From the NCBI GenBank assembly GCA_002224055.1, contig AZLU01000041.1:52744-116743 (forward strand): a DNA stretch of 64,000 nucleotides, written 5' to 3'. This document shows, piece by piece, positions 1 to 10,736 of this stretch (position 1 is its first letter; every line of letters begins with the position of its first letter). This stretch comes from Pezizomycotina sp. ARF18. Lineage: Eukaryota; Ascomycota. A model generated the notes under the pieces. That model saw nothing but the letters and a program-made list of their open reading frames with translations. It did not search any database and was not told the DNA's origin. The translations under genes were made by a program, and so were the position numbers.

Positions 1-2060
1 TACAGAGCAGGTTTACGATACAAAATAAAGGACTCGCTGATCGGTAGGAGCTCTCCATGGAACAAGAGGCGCCGAGGCCCTCTAGGAAACATGAAGGGAA
101 CTCGCCGAGCCTCCACGTCGCATACTTTAAATACAGACCAAAACGGAAGATGCACTGTTAGCCTTTCTCCTTCATCGGAGCACATGCCGAGACATCATCG
201 AAAGAAAGCGGCTGAAGATGCCGACGTACCTTTTGCAGCGCACGTCGCATGAAGCCAGGTTGCATGGTCAAGATAGTGGTGTATCGTGAAAGCGATGGGG
301 ATTTCGGGCGGCGGTAAGCTAGTGCAAGACGTTATCCGGGATCAACACCCATGGTGGCAATGGAATACCTCGCGCTCAGTACTTCTGAATGTACACATGC
401 TGGACCTTTTTCTTCCAACGAGTAACGCACTATTACCGCTGCCTACTCCAATCGATGCTATGGCCTACGCGAATGCAGGGCACCAGTTTGGGCTATCGAA
501 GAAGACCCGACAATCGCCTCGAAGGGGCGATTTTGCTGATGTCAAATCCGTGGTGCTATAATAAGGAGAAATGGCTAAAGCAAAGGACGGGCCGATACGA
601 GATCGACCCAACGACGCCTGTTGCTTGTCGCGGTTGCCGTTCGAGGCTTAGTGACTGCGTGTAAATTCTCCTGCAGCTTCCTTGCTTTTGACCCTTGTTT
701 ACGAGTATGGCTATACAGGAGGCTAATCACTGCTCTCTCAAACACGGTTTACGTCCTTGCAACCACGTTTTCGTAACAAGTGCATTCAACGACAGCAATT
801 TTCGCGATAGTATGGGCAATAGGAAGTATCCGCTTCCAGACGTTGGCCACGCGTCGTCGGCTTTTCTGCTCCGATGAATCTTCTTGAGGAAGAATCCGTA
901 GACCGCGAAGAGAGGTACATTTACTTAAGGTCGAAGATGGAGGGTGGCGTTTGAGTCAATTTACAAAACGACCTCTATCGTATAAGATTCCAATGTCTCT
1001 AGCGGCCAGGTTATTTTCCCGTTCCCTGGCCGAACCCCGATTTCCGATGCTTCACGAGGTCTTGATGTACTATTTCATAGCCCATACATTGTACACATGC
1101 ATGCACGAGCCATTGGCTGGTGAATTGCGATGCATGTTGTAAGCATCTTCACAATATGGACTCCGTCATCAAGGCGGTGCTGCTAAAGTACCGTTTTAAT
1201 TCTGAACGCCAATCGGCGCTTTGCCCGTCGCATAAAATGCACCCATAGCCTTCAATTGCCGCAGAAAGCTATACTTTCACAAGAATGCCCCACTGAGGGA
1301 TTCACGTCCACCATGATAATGAATCTTTGCGACCGAGAAGTTGTGATAGGAAGGTCGGTATGCTTCGCAGCCGACGAGTGCTAAGCTATAGCTTTGACAA
1401 TATTGTGACCACAACCGAGCCATCAAAGTTTACCTCATCGGCGACTTTGTCAAGACCCATCCGATCGTTAATCGGGAGAACCGAGACTATAGAGCTGAAC
1501 CCAAAAAAGCTGGATTCGTTTAGCTCTCGTAAATTAAATCATGCAAGTCTAGACGAAGGCTGAGCTTGCCTTCTACCCGGTCTCCAGATTGGTCAACGGC
1601 GATATTTTTGGTTTTTGTGGAGGCCATTAACCAAAATAGCGAAACGTGGCGCTCGTTAGCAACTAAACCTCATTTGGCTGTATATTCACCGAGATTCCGA
1701 TCCCTCATTGCCAGTAACTGTCTATGGAAAACAAAAACTCGACTGAGATGCAGAACGGTTAACCGAGCAGATCTAAGGCCCTCTGTGGACGAGGGCATTG
1801 GTTGGATGAGGCTACCGAAGGCCTCCTAGGCAGGGGCTCTTAGCGTCGTTTGTTCGAGGTATTGAGGTCAAATTTTTTTTAATTTTTTTTTTTTTTTCGT
1901 GTATAGGATTTGTTAGTTTTTGCAACTTTTTGGCAGGTTTTCGAGGTGTCGGGCGACCTTTCGCCTCGGTATTACGGATTTTTCGGTCTCGCGCCCACGC
2001 TAAATACCCTCCCAGGTTGCATGCTTTACCGTCCATGCTGGAAAAAGCAGGAAGCGATTC
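1..2060. other. No gene recognised
   Basis: Short open frames occur on both strands but none has a recognisable motif, signal peptide or cross-frame continuation. A T-rich patch at about 1870-1896 precedes the promoter of the next gene. I see nothing else in it. Confidence 0.5.
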
Positions 2061-2061
2061 C

Positions 2062-2068
2062 TATATAA
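2062..2068 (+). promoter_or_regulatory. TATA box of the secreted-protein gene at 2.2 kb
   Basis: A perfect TATATAA lies 140 bp upstream of the ATG at 2208. It is followed by a C/A-rich leader with CATCA repeats, a common look for fungal 5' UTRs. This supports transcription of the gene to its right. Confidence 0.55.
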
Positions 2069-2207
2069 ACTGCGGTTTCCAGACATTCAGGAAATTTATC
2101 GTTTAACTCAGATCAGTACCATCATCAACATCATCACCAATCCATATCACCTCTCGACTTGGAAATCCATAATTACTCGATTCATTAGAACCTTGCTGGC
2201 TAGCATC

Positions 2208-2907
2208 ATGCGTTTCTCCTACATCTTTATCGCTGCATCCATTGCTCCTCCGGCCACGCGCGCCATCTGTTTTCTCGCAGCAAATCGTCGTAACGGCCAG
2301 ATCATAGCCTCCAACCCCTCGGAGCCGTTCACCTGGTGCGGCGGGCCCAACAAGCAATTCAACGTCGGTGCCGGGGCTCCCTGCACTTCTCACGACTATA
2401 CGACGTACACCCAAGGCAGCGACGGCCAGGGCAACGTATACACCTGGGGCGCCTGCAAACTTACCAGAACTACCAAAGCGGCAGCGACCAAGTCTATCAC
2501 TTCCTCTCGCTGCCGCCGGGAGCCACCAACTGCCAGATATTCATGGACCAAGGTGCATCGGGTTCCGTACCCTGGCGTTACGATTGTGCCAAACCAGATG
2601 CCGCTGGATTTGAGCACGGTGCCTAACCCCGCTGATGCGACGGGAAGATTAGCTTCGCTAGTAAATCGGAGTATTCTTTGTACGAATCAGGTTAACGATT
2701 CGGGACGTCAGGGCAGAATCAGGTGGGCAGCAGAGCGGCAGTACTGGCGGAACGAGCCAGAATGGGTCGACGGGTACTACGGGCTCGAATGGAGATAACG
2801 GGCAGACTGGTAGCTGCGGTCCCGAAGGCACCGGGTGTACCGGTGGTAACCCGAAGCCGAGTACTACGAGTAGTAAAGCTCCCGCGAAGCCAACCAGGCA
2901 TCATTAG
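2208..2907 (+). CDS. Secreted Cys-containing protein with Ser/Thr/Gly-rich tail (frameshifted)
   Basis: The ATG at 2208 opens a signal peptide (MRFSYIFIAASI, Ala-rich cleavage region). A globular part follows with Trp-Cys (FTWCGG), Gly/Tyr-rich stretches and TYTQGSDGQGNVYTWGACK. Near 2455 the reading moves to another frame (YQNYQSGSDQVYHFLSLPPG, then NCQIFMDQGASGSVPWRY with Cys). From about 2700 a third frame gives a low-complexity tail (GGQQSGSTGGTSQNGSTGTT) with two Cys (SCGPEGTGC) and a stop at 2905-2907. The order signal peptide, Cys domain, Ser/Thr/Gly linker fits a secreted or wall-associated fungal protein of about 230 residues. The family is not recognised. At least two to three indels break it. 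A TATA box at 2062 supports this start. Confidence 0.6.
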
Positions 2908-3190
2908 AGTTCCGTGCGACAGTTCATCTTTTTACTATTGTAAATCACTCCATGAAGAGTAAACGCGTTTGTGTTAATGATCATTTTTAAAGAAGAACGT
3001 TGTTTCAATTTACAGTAATCAAGATACATCAGGATATCATGGAGAACCCAGCTGGGTTATAAACGTGAGGACAGACCGGGAGGATGATGACTTGGGGAAA
3101 GCGTAAGACAGAAAAGTACATAGACTCAAAAGAAAACTGGACGAGAACATTGATCCGAGCACAAAAGAAGCTAGCTAAATGAATGACTTC

Positions 3191-3218
3191 AAAAAAAAAA
3201 AAAAAAAAAAAAAAAAAA
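3191..3218 (+). repeat. Poly(A) tract, 28 bp
   Basis: An uninterrupted run of A immediately left of the AT-rich island. It could be a retrotransposed 3' end or simple slippage; no retroelement coding is visible to its left. Confidence 0.8.
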
Positions 3219-3265
3219 CCGAGAAGATGGCTACATAGAAACTACGAAATATACAATAACTCGGT

Positions 3266-3481
3266 ATATATTATTATTAAGCTTATTATAAGGTAAAAAT
3301 TTAATATATTTATTTATAATCTATTAATAACATAAATAAAATATAAATATTTTAAATTTAATATATATATATTATTATTATTATAATAACTTTTATATTA
3401 AAAATTTAAACAGACTTAACTTAAAAATAAAATTAATATATAAAAATTTATTGAAAAAGATTAAAATCTTATTAAAATATT
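3266..3481. other. Extreme AT island of about 215 bp
   Basis: The stretch is almost free of G and C: TATATTATTATTA-type strings, ATATATAT runs and an imperfect palindrome AAGATTAAAATCTT near its right end. Composition switches abruptly back to normal at CACGTGGG (about 3483). It codes for nothing. Possible origins are a nuclear insertion of mitochondrial intergenic DNA, an RIP-saturated repeat relic or a matrix/replication-type AT element; the sequence alone does not decide. Confidence 0.7.
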
Positions 3482-3611
3482 GTCACGTGGGCTCCCTATA
3501 GGACCTAAATCGTAGTCTGCTACCAGATATAGGGGCCGGTGGCGATAAGGAACCTCCAAGTCTGACTTAAGTAAATTCGAATAGAGCAAAAAGTCGGAGC
3601 TTCCTGTACGA

Positions 3612-3833
3612 TCAGCATATCATATGAACCACCCTTGTTCTTCTAGTTGTAGCCGTGAAATATTTATTGTTGACGTTCTGCAAATCTATCGTCGGCCCCG
3701 CCGGCGGCCTCAGGTCTGGTTTGGAGTTCTTGTATTTAGGTGAGACGCGTGAAATCCAGGCGGGCCCAGCGGGAGCGGCGAAAATGACTTGAGGATAGGC
3801 AAGGGTTAAGGCAAGCAGGAGCTGCGGCTTCAT
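3612..3833 (-). CDS. Small secreted protein, 73 aa
   Basis: A clean ORF starts at the ATG at 3833. It has a good signal peptide (MKPQLLLALTLAYPQVIFAA, cleavage likely after AAPA) and a short Pro/Lys/Arg-rich mature part (PAGPAWISRVSPKYKNSKPD, then RPPAGPTIDLQNVNNKYF). There is one Cys, near the end. Local base composition is clearly GC-richer than the flanks, which argues against a chance frame. It stands alone, with no neighbour within 1.2 kb on its 5' side. The function is unknown; size and secretion suggest an effector-like or signalling peptide, but that is inference. It may be only the first exon of a longer gene. Confidence 0.5.
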   Translation of the reverse strand: MKPQLLLALTLAYPQVIFAAPAGPAWISRVSPKYKNSKPDLRPPAGPTIDLQNVNNKYFTATTRRTRVVHMIC

Positions 3834-3839
3834 GGACTT

Positions 3840-5387
3840 TGAAATACACTAGCGAGCGCCAATTCCAAGACGGTACTTATGAGAACGGAGCGATTGGTGA
3901 GATATCGAGTAATACTACTGACGCCGCAGAACGTAATCTAAGCGGACGACCTGTGAAATGCGTTAGGTAATTAGTTAAAGAAATAATAGAGGAAAGGTGT
4001 CGACGCCTATACTAGATGTATAGCCAGGGTATTTAATAACGCTTCCCTTGATACACATGTATATAGGGCTCAAGAGGGATTTTAAGAAAGAAATTCGAAT
4101 GGGTAGCGATAGATACTAGAATCCTTGAACAACTAAATGTAGATTTGAAGTAATAAATACTGTAAAAGCTAGAAACGATGAGAAATATGATGGACAGTTA
4201 AATTCTGGATGGCCATCTTGATTGGACTTTATATACAAGGATACCAGTCTCTAGGCTTTCAATTTCGTCGGAAAGTTAGGATGGGCTCGGATACTGTCTT
4301 TGTACGACTGATAGGGCTATGAGGGCGGTTGCTTCATCGCAATGTTTCTATCGAGTGAAGCAAGGCGATGCTCGTTTTACAACATATAATTACAAACCTT
4401 CGGGCATTCCCTATCCTCTTATTGGAAGTTAAACGAGACCCTAAAATGTTTTGCCGGATAAATCTCAAAGATGTTTATCTGTAGATATTTCGGAATTTGT
4501 GACCATATGTCCACGTATTAGGGTGAGGTTTAATCCGGGGAAACTTAGGGTTGGCGCATGAAATGTGCTCGTTGGCTATGCGGGGCGAATCATGAAACAA
4601 GGCAACCCACCGCCTTACTTGACCGCGACTGGTCTTATTACATTTGAAGCTTGAAATATTGAAACAAGGGCGCTTTGCACAATACATTAGCGTCCCAAGG
4701 CCGCCGCAATCTTATCTAAACCGCCTAGATATTTTCCTTGCAAACTTTTAGTACATCATGCAAGCTATTTTAGGAACAATCACAGCTTTAGGCGTGCAGT
4801 AGGTTAATAGCGTAGCCATGGATTTTTGACTTTAAGCGTGCATTGAAGAGGCCTAGAACGGCTATAAGCGTGTATGAACGTCAAGACGGATTCCGAAATC
4901 ATTGATCTAAGACTGACGTATAGTGGATCCATGGAAAATGAGCAATTGCACCAGTTTATTGAAACATTGATTCAGTAGATGAAGGACGCGGCCACCACGA
5001 TATAGCGCGTGAGAAATTCTCTACATGCTTCTGCTTACCGAGAGTTACCCTATATGTCGAGATACATCAGCTTGAACATTATCTAATTGTGCAATTGTGG
5101 AGGTTAGTTTGATTGCGATGACGGTTGTTCCGTCACAATGACATGGGAGCGCAAGGCGCGGACGGACTTTATTTAGGGCAGATTCGAATGAAAGATTTCA
5201 TTAACACTATTGTCCTATCTTTGCTAACTCCTGGCTCGTTGTCGCAAACCTCGTCCATAGCCATGTTCAACTGCTACGTCCTTCTCATGCGAAATGCGAA
5301 ATCAATTTTCTCCCTTAGGGTCACTACATGTATACAATTTGCCATTAAACAGGAGGTAAATGACTCTTCCATGTCTGACACGAGCAA
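3840..5387. other. No gene recognised
   Basis: AT-leaning sequence with scattered stops in all frames. A possible open frame on the plus strand (5125-5433) runs into the tandem duplication that follows and has no recognisable feature. Confidence 0.5.
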
Positions 5388-5795
5388 AGACTGCTGTTAC
5401 ACGCTAGCGGCGTATGCCCAGAAATCGGTATAAATTCTCGAGTCGCCGTTCAGGGAGTGAAAACGATGCCAATCTAGATTACCATTCTTTCGAGGCATCT
5501 AGCTACCGATAAATTGCAATATGGACGCAACGATTGAAATCTAGGCGGATACTCAAAGAGGTAATAATAATTTGATACAGCAGTGTGAAGAGACTGCTGT
5601 TACACGCTAGCGGCGTATGCCCAGAAATCGGTATGAAATTCTCGAGTCGCCGTTCAGGGGTGAAAACCGATGCCAATCTAGATTTACCATTCTTTCGAGG
5701 CATCTAGCTACCGATAAATTGCAATATGGACGCAACGATTGAAATCTAGGCGGATACTCAAGAGGGTTAATAATAATATGATACAGCAGTGTGAA
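5388..5795. repeat. Head-to-tail tandem duplication, unit about 203 bp
   Basis: Copy 1 runs from 5388 to 5590 and copy 2 from 5591 to about 5795. Both begin AGACTGCTGTTACACGCTAG and end CAGCAGTGTGAA. They are nearly identical. Almost all visible differences are one-base gains or losses (TATAAATT versus TATGAAATT, AGATTACC versus AGATTTACC, CAAAGAGG versus CAAGAGGG). No protein-coding signal crosses the unit. It is either a recent local duplication carrying sequencing indels, or an assembly overlap that was not collapsed. Confidence 0.9.
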
Positions 5796-5799
5796 ATTA

Positions 5800-6415
5800 A
5801 CTTTCTTCGGCGTCGCGCTAAGCCTATCTATATTCTAAGAATCCGTTATCGGAAAGGAGGAAAAACGGTGTGACAATTTTATACAGGCCATTCCAATGTT
5901 TTGCGAAACACCAGTAATACCAATTTAATACTCTGAGCCAATTTAGTATCTGGCTCTTTCGTTGAGGATGCCCCTGGAGGAAGGGCGATGTATGTTAGCT
6001 TCTACATTTTGATGAACCCTAGGTTATTCTAATTTCCCCGTTATCCACGCTACTTTTCTCTATCTCGATATTTGTCGCAATTATCAAATATCGTGAAACT
6101 CTTGCGGCGCCGTTAAATTCCGCTCTTCTCCAATAACGCCATCCTTGAGGGGTGGTTTAGGACATTGACTCATTGTTAAAATTAAAATGAGAGTCGGTAT
6201 GTGTACCGAGTAGTAGCATTTTGCTCAAAAAATTCAAAAACCTCTTGATGGATCTGGATGAGTAGCGGATCTTCCATCCGGTCCGTTAGATTTATAAAAA
6301 AAACGTGTGGATTCCAGCGATGAAGAGGTTATTTGCATTGTTGGTTTGAATAAAAACTGTGATCAGCTTGTACATTATCAAAAAGATCCTTTTTTTCAGG
6401 CACAATACTTTCGCA
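5800..6415. other. Spacer and upstream region of the 6.4 kb gene
   Basis: No coding trace seen. A TATA-like TTTATAAAA lies at about 6290-6300, 120 bp before the ATG at 6416. A C/T-rich stretch ending TTTTTTTCAG occurs at about 6390-6399 and could be a 5' UTR intron acceptor. Confidence 0.45.
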
Positions 6416-7045
6416 ATGGCACCTAGCGTCCTATCAATAATCGCCTTCTCGCTCCTCGTTCCCTTCTCGTACGCGAGTTCGGTAACGGGTCTCGTACCCA
6501 CTCCATCCGCCTGTTCCTCGCCGTCTCCATCGTTCAACAATGCACGAAAATCCCTGGCGTTACTACCAAGCCATCAGCGCAGGAAGCATCATCCTACGCG
6601 ATAGAATGCATGTGCTACACCGCCATCGACCGGTACGGAGACAAGGGCTGCGCGGATCGGAGGTCGACGCCGCATTCAGCCAATGCTACACGGGATACAG
6701 TAGCCTTGCCGCAAAGGAAACAGGAGTCGCTGGGTTAGGTAGCTTCGTCGATTCGTGGAAAATTATGGCGGGAATGTGCGCGAAGGCCAGTCCGACCGGA
6801 AGCACTACCGGCGCTGCTCATGCCTCCTCTGCCACGGGCGGCGCGAAGTCTGGGAATGCGACTGCAAGTCCTGGAGCAAAGAACGCGGCTGTTGGTGTAA
6901 AAGCAGGCGGGGAGCAACTCGTCTTGGTAAGTTCATGTTCGGAAGCGCCTATATTAAGACTTGGTGAGCAATATGCTGATGACGCCTCACGATAGCTTCT
7001 GGAGGAACGATTGCTTTCGCTGGCTTTATGGTGGGCTTCCTTTAA
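6416..7045 (+). CDS. Secreted Cys-rich protein, probably GPI-anchored (frameshifted)
   Basis: The ATG at 6416 opens a signal peptide (MAPSVLSIIAFSLLVPFSYA). The coding then passes through three frames. Early Cys-bearing pieces read QCTKIPGVTTKPSAQ and ECMCYTAIDRYGDKGCAD. A middle piece reads EVDAAFSQCYTGYSSLA and SFVDSWKIMAGMCAKAS. An Ala/Ser/Gly/Thr-rich stalk (ASSATGGAKSGNATASPGAK) follows. After a short intron (6927-6995) a hydrophobic C-terminus, SGGTIAFAGFMVGFL, ends at 7045. Signal peptide, six or more Cys, low-complexity stalk and hydrophobic tail are the classic plan of a fungal GPI-anchored surface protein. The Cys spacing resembles, but does not prove, a CFEM-like fold. At least three indels interrupt it. 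Confidence 0.65.
6927..6995 (+). other. Intron, 69 bp
   Basis: Donor GTAAGT, branch-like TGCTGATG, acceptor GATAG. Splicing joins the Ser/Ala stalk to the hydrophobic tail exon. The phase fits only if one upstream indel in the G-rich run near 6908-6912 is allowed. Confidence 0.6.
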
Positions 7046-7049
7046 GTGA

Positions 7050-7452
7050 TGAGGATCAGAGCTGTCGCTGATTCCAGGGCCCGCTCGATATCGAGATACC
7101 CGAGACTCAACCCACCACCCGATCTAAAGCTTTTCTCAGTTTTACTTTGAACCTCGGGAGCACTGGTCGTACCATACATCATCACGGACTCTTCTCATAA
7201 GTGTAGTTATAACTATGCACTCAACGCATGTAGTATGGTTATTAACCACATCTGTATATTAGAAATCTTGTAACTACGGGAGAATACGAGTACGGTGTAG
7301 TATCCCAAAATTACCTGTGATACCACATGTCCTCTTGCGATAAGGCGAGAAGAAAATGGTTCATTTCTAACCTTCGGTGAGCTGGATTGTCGAGAGCGAA
7401 TCTGCCACAGCGCCTAAAACCTCGTCATTCTTTCCGTCTTTCTCCTTCTCGT
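7050..7452. other. Intergenic, convergent 3' ends
   Basis: About 400 bp between the 3' end of the plus-strand secreted protein and the 3' end of the minus-strand gene. No coding trace seen. Confidence 0.5.
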
Positions 7453-9054
7453 CTAACCAATCTTCCCAGCCGTGCTTTTTATCATTAGCAAATGCGTCGT
7501 CCCCCAAGCATTATTCCATGACATGATATCCTTCGCTAGGAACTTGTAGACGGGTCCTGGAACGTGAGTTATCCCTTCGCTCTTAGCGCGCAGCTTAAGC
7601 CCTGCGAGTACATCGCATAGGAGATTGTATTCGTCCACAGGACCTCTGCCCGATCCGCCACTAACGCCTTTCTGGAAAGTCAGATTCTTCTTTTTGCCTT
7701 GCCCGTAAACGCCTACGTAAGTCTTCATGAGCAAGCAGCAGCGGTCTATGAGCGCTATCGTATCCGAGTCGGATCCAGAGCTTACCCTCTCGTCATCCAT
7801 TTTGCCTGCGATCTTCTGGAGGGCTTCCTCGAACGTGGACTTCATTTCGACGTTATTCTGGTAAACCTTCGAGTTTCTTCCCTTGGCGAGGAAAGTAGTC
7901 CACTTGTCGTCGCTGACGACTTTGAGCTGCAGGCGCCGCTGGTACTTGAAGAACCAGAAGGCGACTTCCGCTACGTTCGCGGCCTCGCGGAGCCTCTTAT
8001 CGATCGATTCCGTGGAAAATAATACTTCTTCCTCCAGGTTGTGTATGTCGCGTCGAAGGCGGACTTCTGCCCTCCAAAATGGGAATAGGCGGAGTATACC
8101 ACGTTGGATGAGGTTGAAGCGGTGGTGGGAGACCCGTATACTATCCTCTTCTAACTCCTTTTCGGGGAACGCAGAGCCTGGGAGGTTGTTGTAGTTTTCT
8201 TGTTTGACTTGCTTGAGGAATTCCGCGTGATGGCTTGGGGGTTCTATACCCGCCTTCCGGAAACACCCAAGCGGGGATGTAGATACATCTGTTCCTACGT
8301 GGTGGTCCCTCGGCACTCCGCCGGACGCGGAGAAGCAACTCGACTAGGGCCGTATAATCCTTCGGCGGGCAACCTCTCCGCCGCGCCTGCGCCGCGATTG
8401 GTAGCACGCTGGGACCAGGAGGATACGCGCTTAGCGTAATTTGCAAACGCCTTGTTTCGCACCATGCGCGATCGTGTTCTTCGTTGGAAGTGTCTGCCCG
8501 GGGTCAATATTCATGGCGCTGACGGCTAATACCCCGGTAAGTTCTCTCAGAAGTATTTCGGCGTCGGCCATGCGATCCGCGTTGACAAAGGTAGAAACTA
8601 CGGCGGCAGCGGCTTGCTCTAGGTCCAGGCGCGTCCGAGCTTCATCAATGCCTTGAGCCTCTCGGCGTCCATTTCCTCGCTTCTGCAGGCGTCGATGTTG
8701 GCGAAATACCTCTTAACATCCTCCGCGTCAACGCCATACACGCACTCGGAAGCTAGGGGACATGTAGCCAGGATGCTTGCGATCGCACCGTCAGTTATAG
8801 GCTTGTGCTCCGGGAGCACCAATCGTGCCTCGCGAAATCTTGGAAATCGTGGATCGTAAAACCATTGCCTTCACGCAGATGGCTATTTGTCCTGTTGATG
8901 CGGGGAAGGAGGACCTTGGATTGGATCGGCAAGCCCTCCGGAGACCGCGGTAGTTTGCTCTGGTAGTGATGGCGACGTCCCGGTAATCCGTTGTGAAGAA
9001 CCATACCACGGTGGTCTGGAGGGTATAAGGCAATTGTATCTTCTGCTCCCCCAT
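7453..9054 (-). CDS. Unrecognised fungal protein, about 530 aa (frameshifted)
   Basis: The longest clean stretch (7453-8316) is 287 codons. It contains a charged, probably helical segment (RRDIHNLEEEVLFSTESIDK), an aromatic segment (VAEVAFWFFKYQRRLQLKVV) and a C-terminal part with GVYGQGKKKNLTF and GPVDEYNLLCDVLAGLKL. Upstream the trace continues in other frames: KAFANYAKRVSSWSQRA, then DLEQAAAAVVSTFVNADRMA / DAEILLRELTGVLAVSAMNI, then WFYDPRFPRFREARLVLPEH and DAEDVKRYFANIDACRSEEM. The upstream part is Ala/Leu/Glu-rich and probably alpha-helical, possibly repeat-like. No enzyme motif or membrane segment is seen. The start is uncertain; 9054 is the outermost in-frame ATG. The gene is divergent from the NACHT receptor to its right, with 1.7 kb between the two starts, so a shared regulatory region is possible. 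No function can be given. Confidence 0.6.
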
Positions 9055-9646
9055 CGCGACCGAAAGTCAATCCGTGAAGGTAGATATTGAGCTGGTGTAG
9101 CGAGAATCTAGTAATCGAATTTCCTTGATTGAGCCCGGTTGATTCATGCAAGCACACGCCAGACTAGGATCGAGGAGGTGTATGAAGAATCGCCGATTGA
9201 GAGGATATTCGGAAATGATATATACTGATCTTTGTACATGGGTCTTGAGGATCATGAAAAATGACTCAAATCTAAGCTGCTATTTCAGCATCACCCCTTA
9301 TGTTGATTTTTGTCCCCCGGGGCGGTGCTTGATTGGCTGCACTTCAAGCACCAGCCGAAGATCCCGAAACTCAACCCCAGAACGCTTGGGAAGTTTGGCC
9401 AAATCTCGCAATAGTGAATGATATATGTTGCGAACCGCTGCTTTTAAAAGCTCCTTTCAAGCGCCTCAGCTATAACTATAAAAAAAAAGACGCTCAAAAC
9501 CGCCTAATTGGGTATAAAAATTGAGATTTCGCTTAATAAATAACTTGCATACTATAGATCAAAAACTCGAAAAACTTTGAAGTTTCTCAAATATATTTTT
9601 GTAATTTTTTTTTCTTTTTTTCCAGAGCGGCTAGTCCCGTGGGGGG

Positions 9647-9698
9647 GGGCACCACTGCTGGGCACCACTGACGGGCACCACTAACGCCCACCACCGCT
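9647..9698. repeat. Minisatellite, 13-bp unit x 4
   Basis: Four consecutive units of the form GGGCACCACTGAC with one or two changes each (the last begins GCCCACC). It lies between a T-rich tract (9605-9620), a run of nine G and normal sequence, in the spacer between the two divergent genes. Confidence 0.75.
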
Positions 9699-10075
9699 GC
9701 CCAACTTCTAAGTGAACTCTAATAAATGGAACACGAGGCTTCAGGTTCGATCCGTTTTCACTGGTTCAAAGTATCGATATCGCCTAGGAAATAAGTATCT
9801 GGAACTTGAAGATGAAGGATTTCATCGGCTTTCCTGATGCTCTCCCGACCAAGTGGTCATTATGGATCACTATTGATCACACTCCATCAGCAGCCCAGCC
9901 ATCGTTACAGTACTATGCGCAGTATTTTGCTTGCAAGTTAACGACAATCATCCGAACCATGAGAATAGAGAGATCTTCTTACATGTAAGTAACAGCATTT
10001 GTTGGATAGGAATCGTGATGCCTAGAATGTCAGGTATCCTTGAAAAGCATGTAATTAGATGGACGTTTAAATAAA

Positions 10076-10101
10076 ATCATCATCATCATCATCATCATCA
10101 T
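10076..10101. repeat. (ATC)n microsatellite
   Basis: About eight ATC units. It creates a poly-Met minus-strand frame that should not be read as a gene. It is in the spacer left of the NACHT gene. Confidence 0.85.
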
Positions 10102-10736
10102 GATAATAGAGAGCGATGAATATATCCATCCATATATGGGGCTTAACAGGCTGCCATTACCCCAAGGAAGCCTACGCCGATTGGTGGCAATCTTCCGTCC
10201 CCTTTGTTCCATGTTTAACCCTAATTCGCGATGATTCACAAACGGTTCTGTGGGTCTCATAACGGTTGTACATGTACGTAAACACATGCATGCTTTTATG
10301 ATAACAGGGCTAGGCGAGCTATTCCGTGAAGCTATGCTAACGCGGCCTAGATTCACGAAATGTCCTGAACGAAAAATCAGGTTTCTTAAATACCTTGTCC
10401 CTCATGATGAGCCACTCAGCCTCGCTCGCGTATAATCGGATGCACGTAGAACCTTGCACACTTCTTACGATGTTACGAGGCTTGGTTGCTCTTTTGATAG
10501 TGAGCCGCTTATCATTCGTATTCAAGTAGTTGGCTGAGCCCAAGGGCAAGCAGGTAGTGCACGGAGGCCGACGGTGTCTTTTTTGTACTGTTAAAAAGGA
10601 TGTAGCCTGCACGATCTGACCTTCTCAGGAGAAAGGGCAGTTCTTCCTTTACACATCGTTATCGAACTCTATTTTTCATCGCGAGATTGTAATTTATCCT
10701 TTGAATTATTACACGTTTACTACCTCGTTTTCCATC

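Noticed and set aside
286-561. Open frame of 91 codons on the plus strand near the left edge
   Set aside because: No ATG start, no motif, and an equally long overlapping frame exists.
3266-3481. RIP-mutated transposon as explanation of the AT island
   Set aside because: Almost complete loss of G and C over a short sharp block, without the TpA-biased remnants of a coding element, fits RIP poorly; left open rather than called.
9735-9765. tRNA-like B box (GGTTCGATCC)
   Set aside because: No T-arm pairing around it and no matching A box or acceptor stem upstream.
10030-10356. Minus-strand frame with a poly-Met run
   Set aside because: The run is the (ATC)n microsatellite read in one frame; the rest has no protein character.
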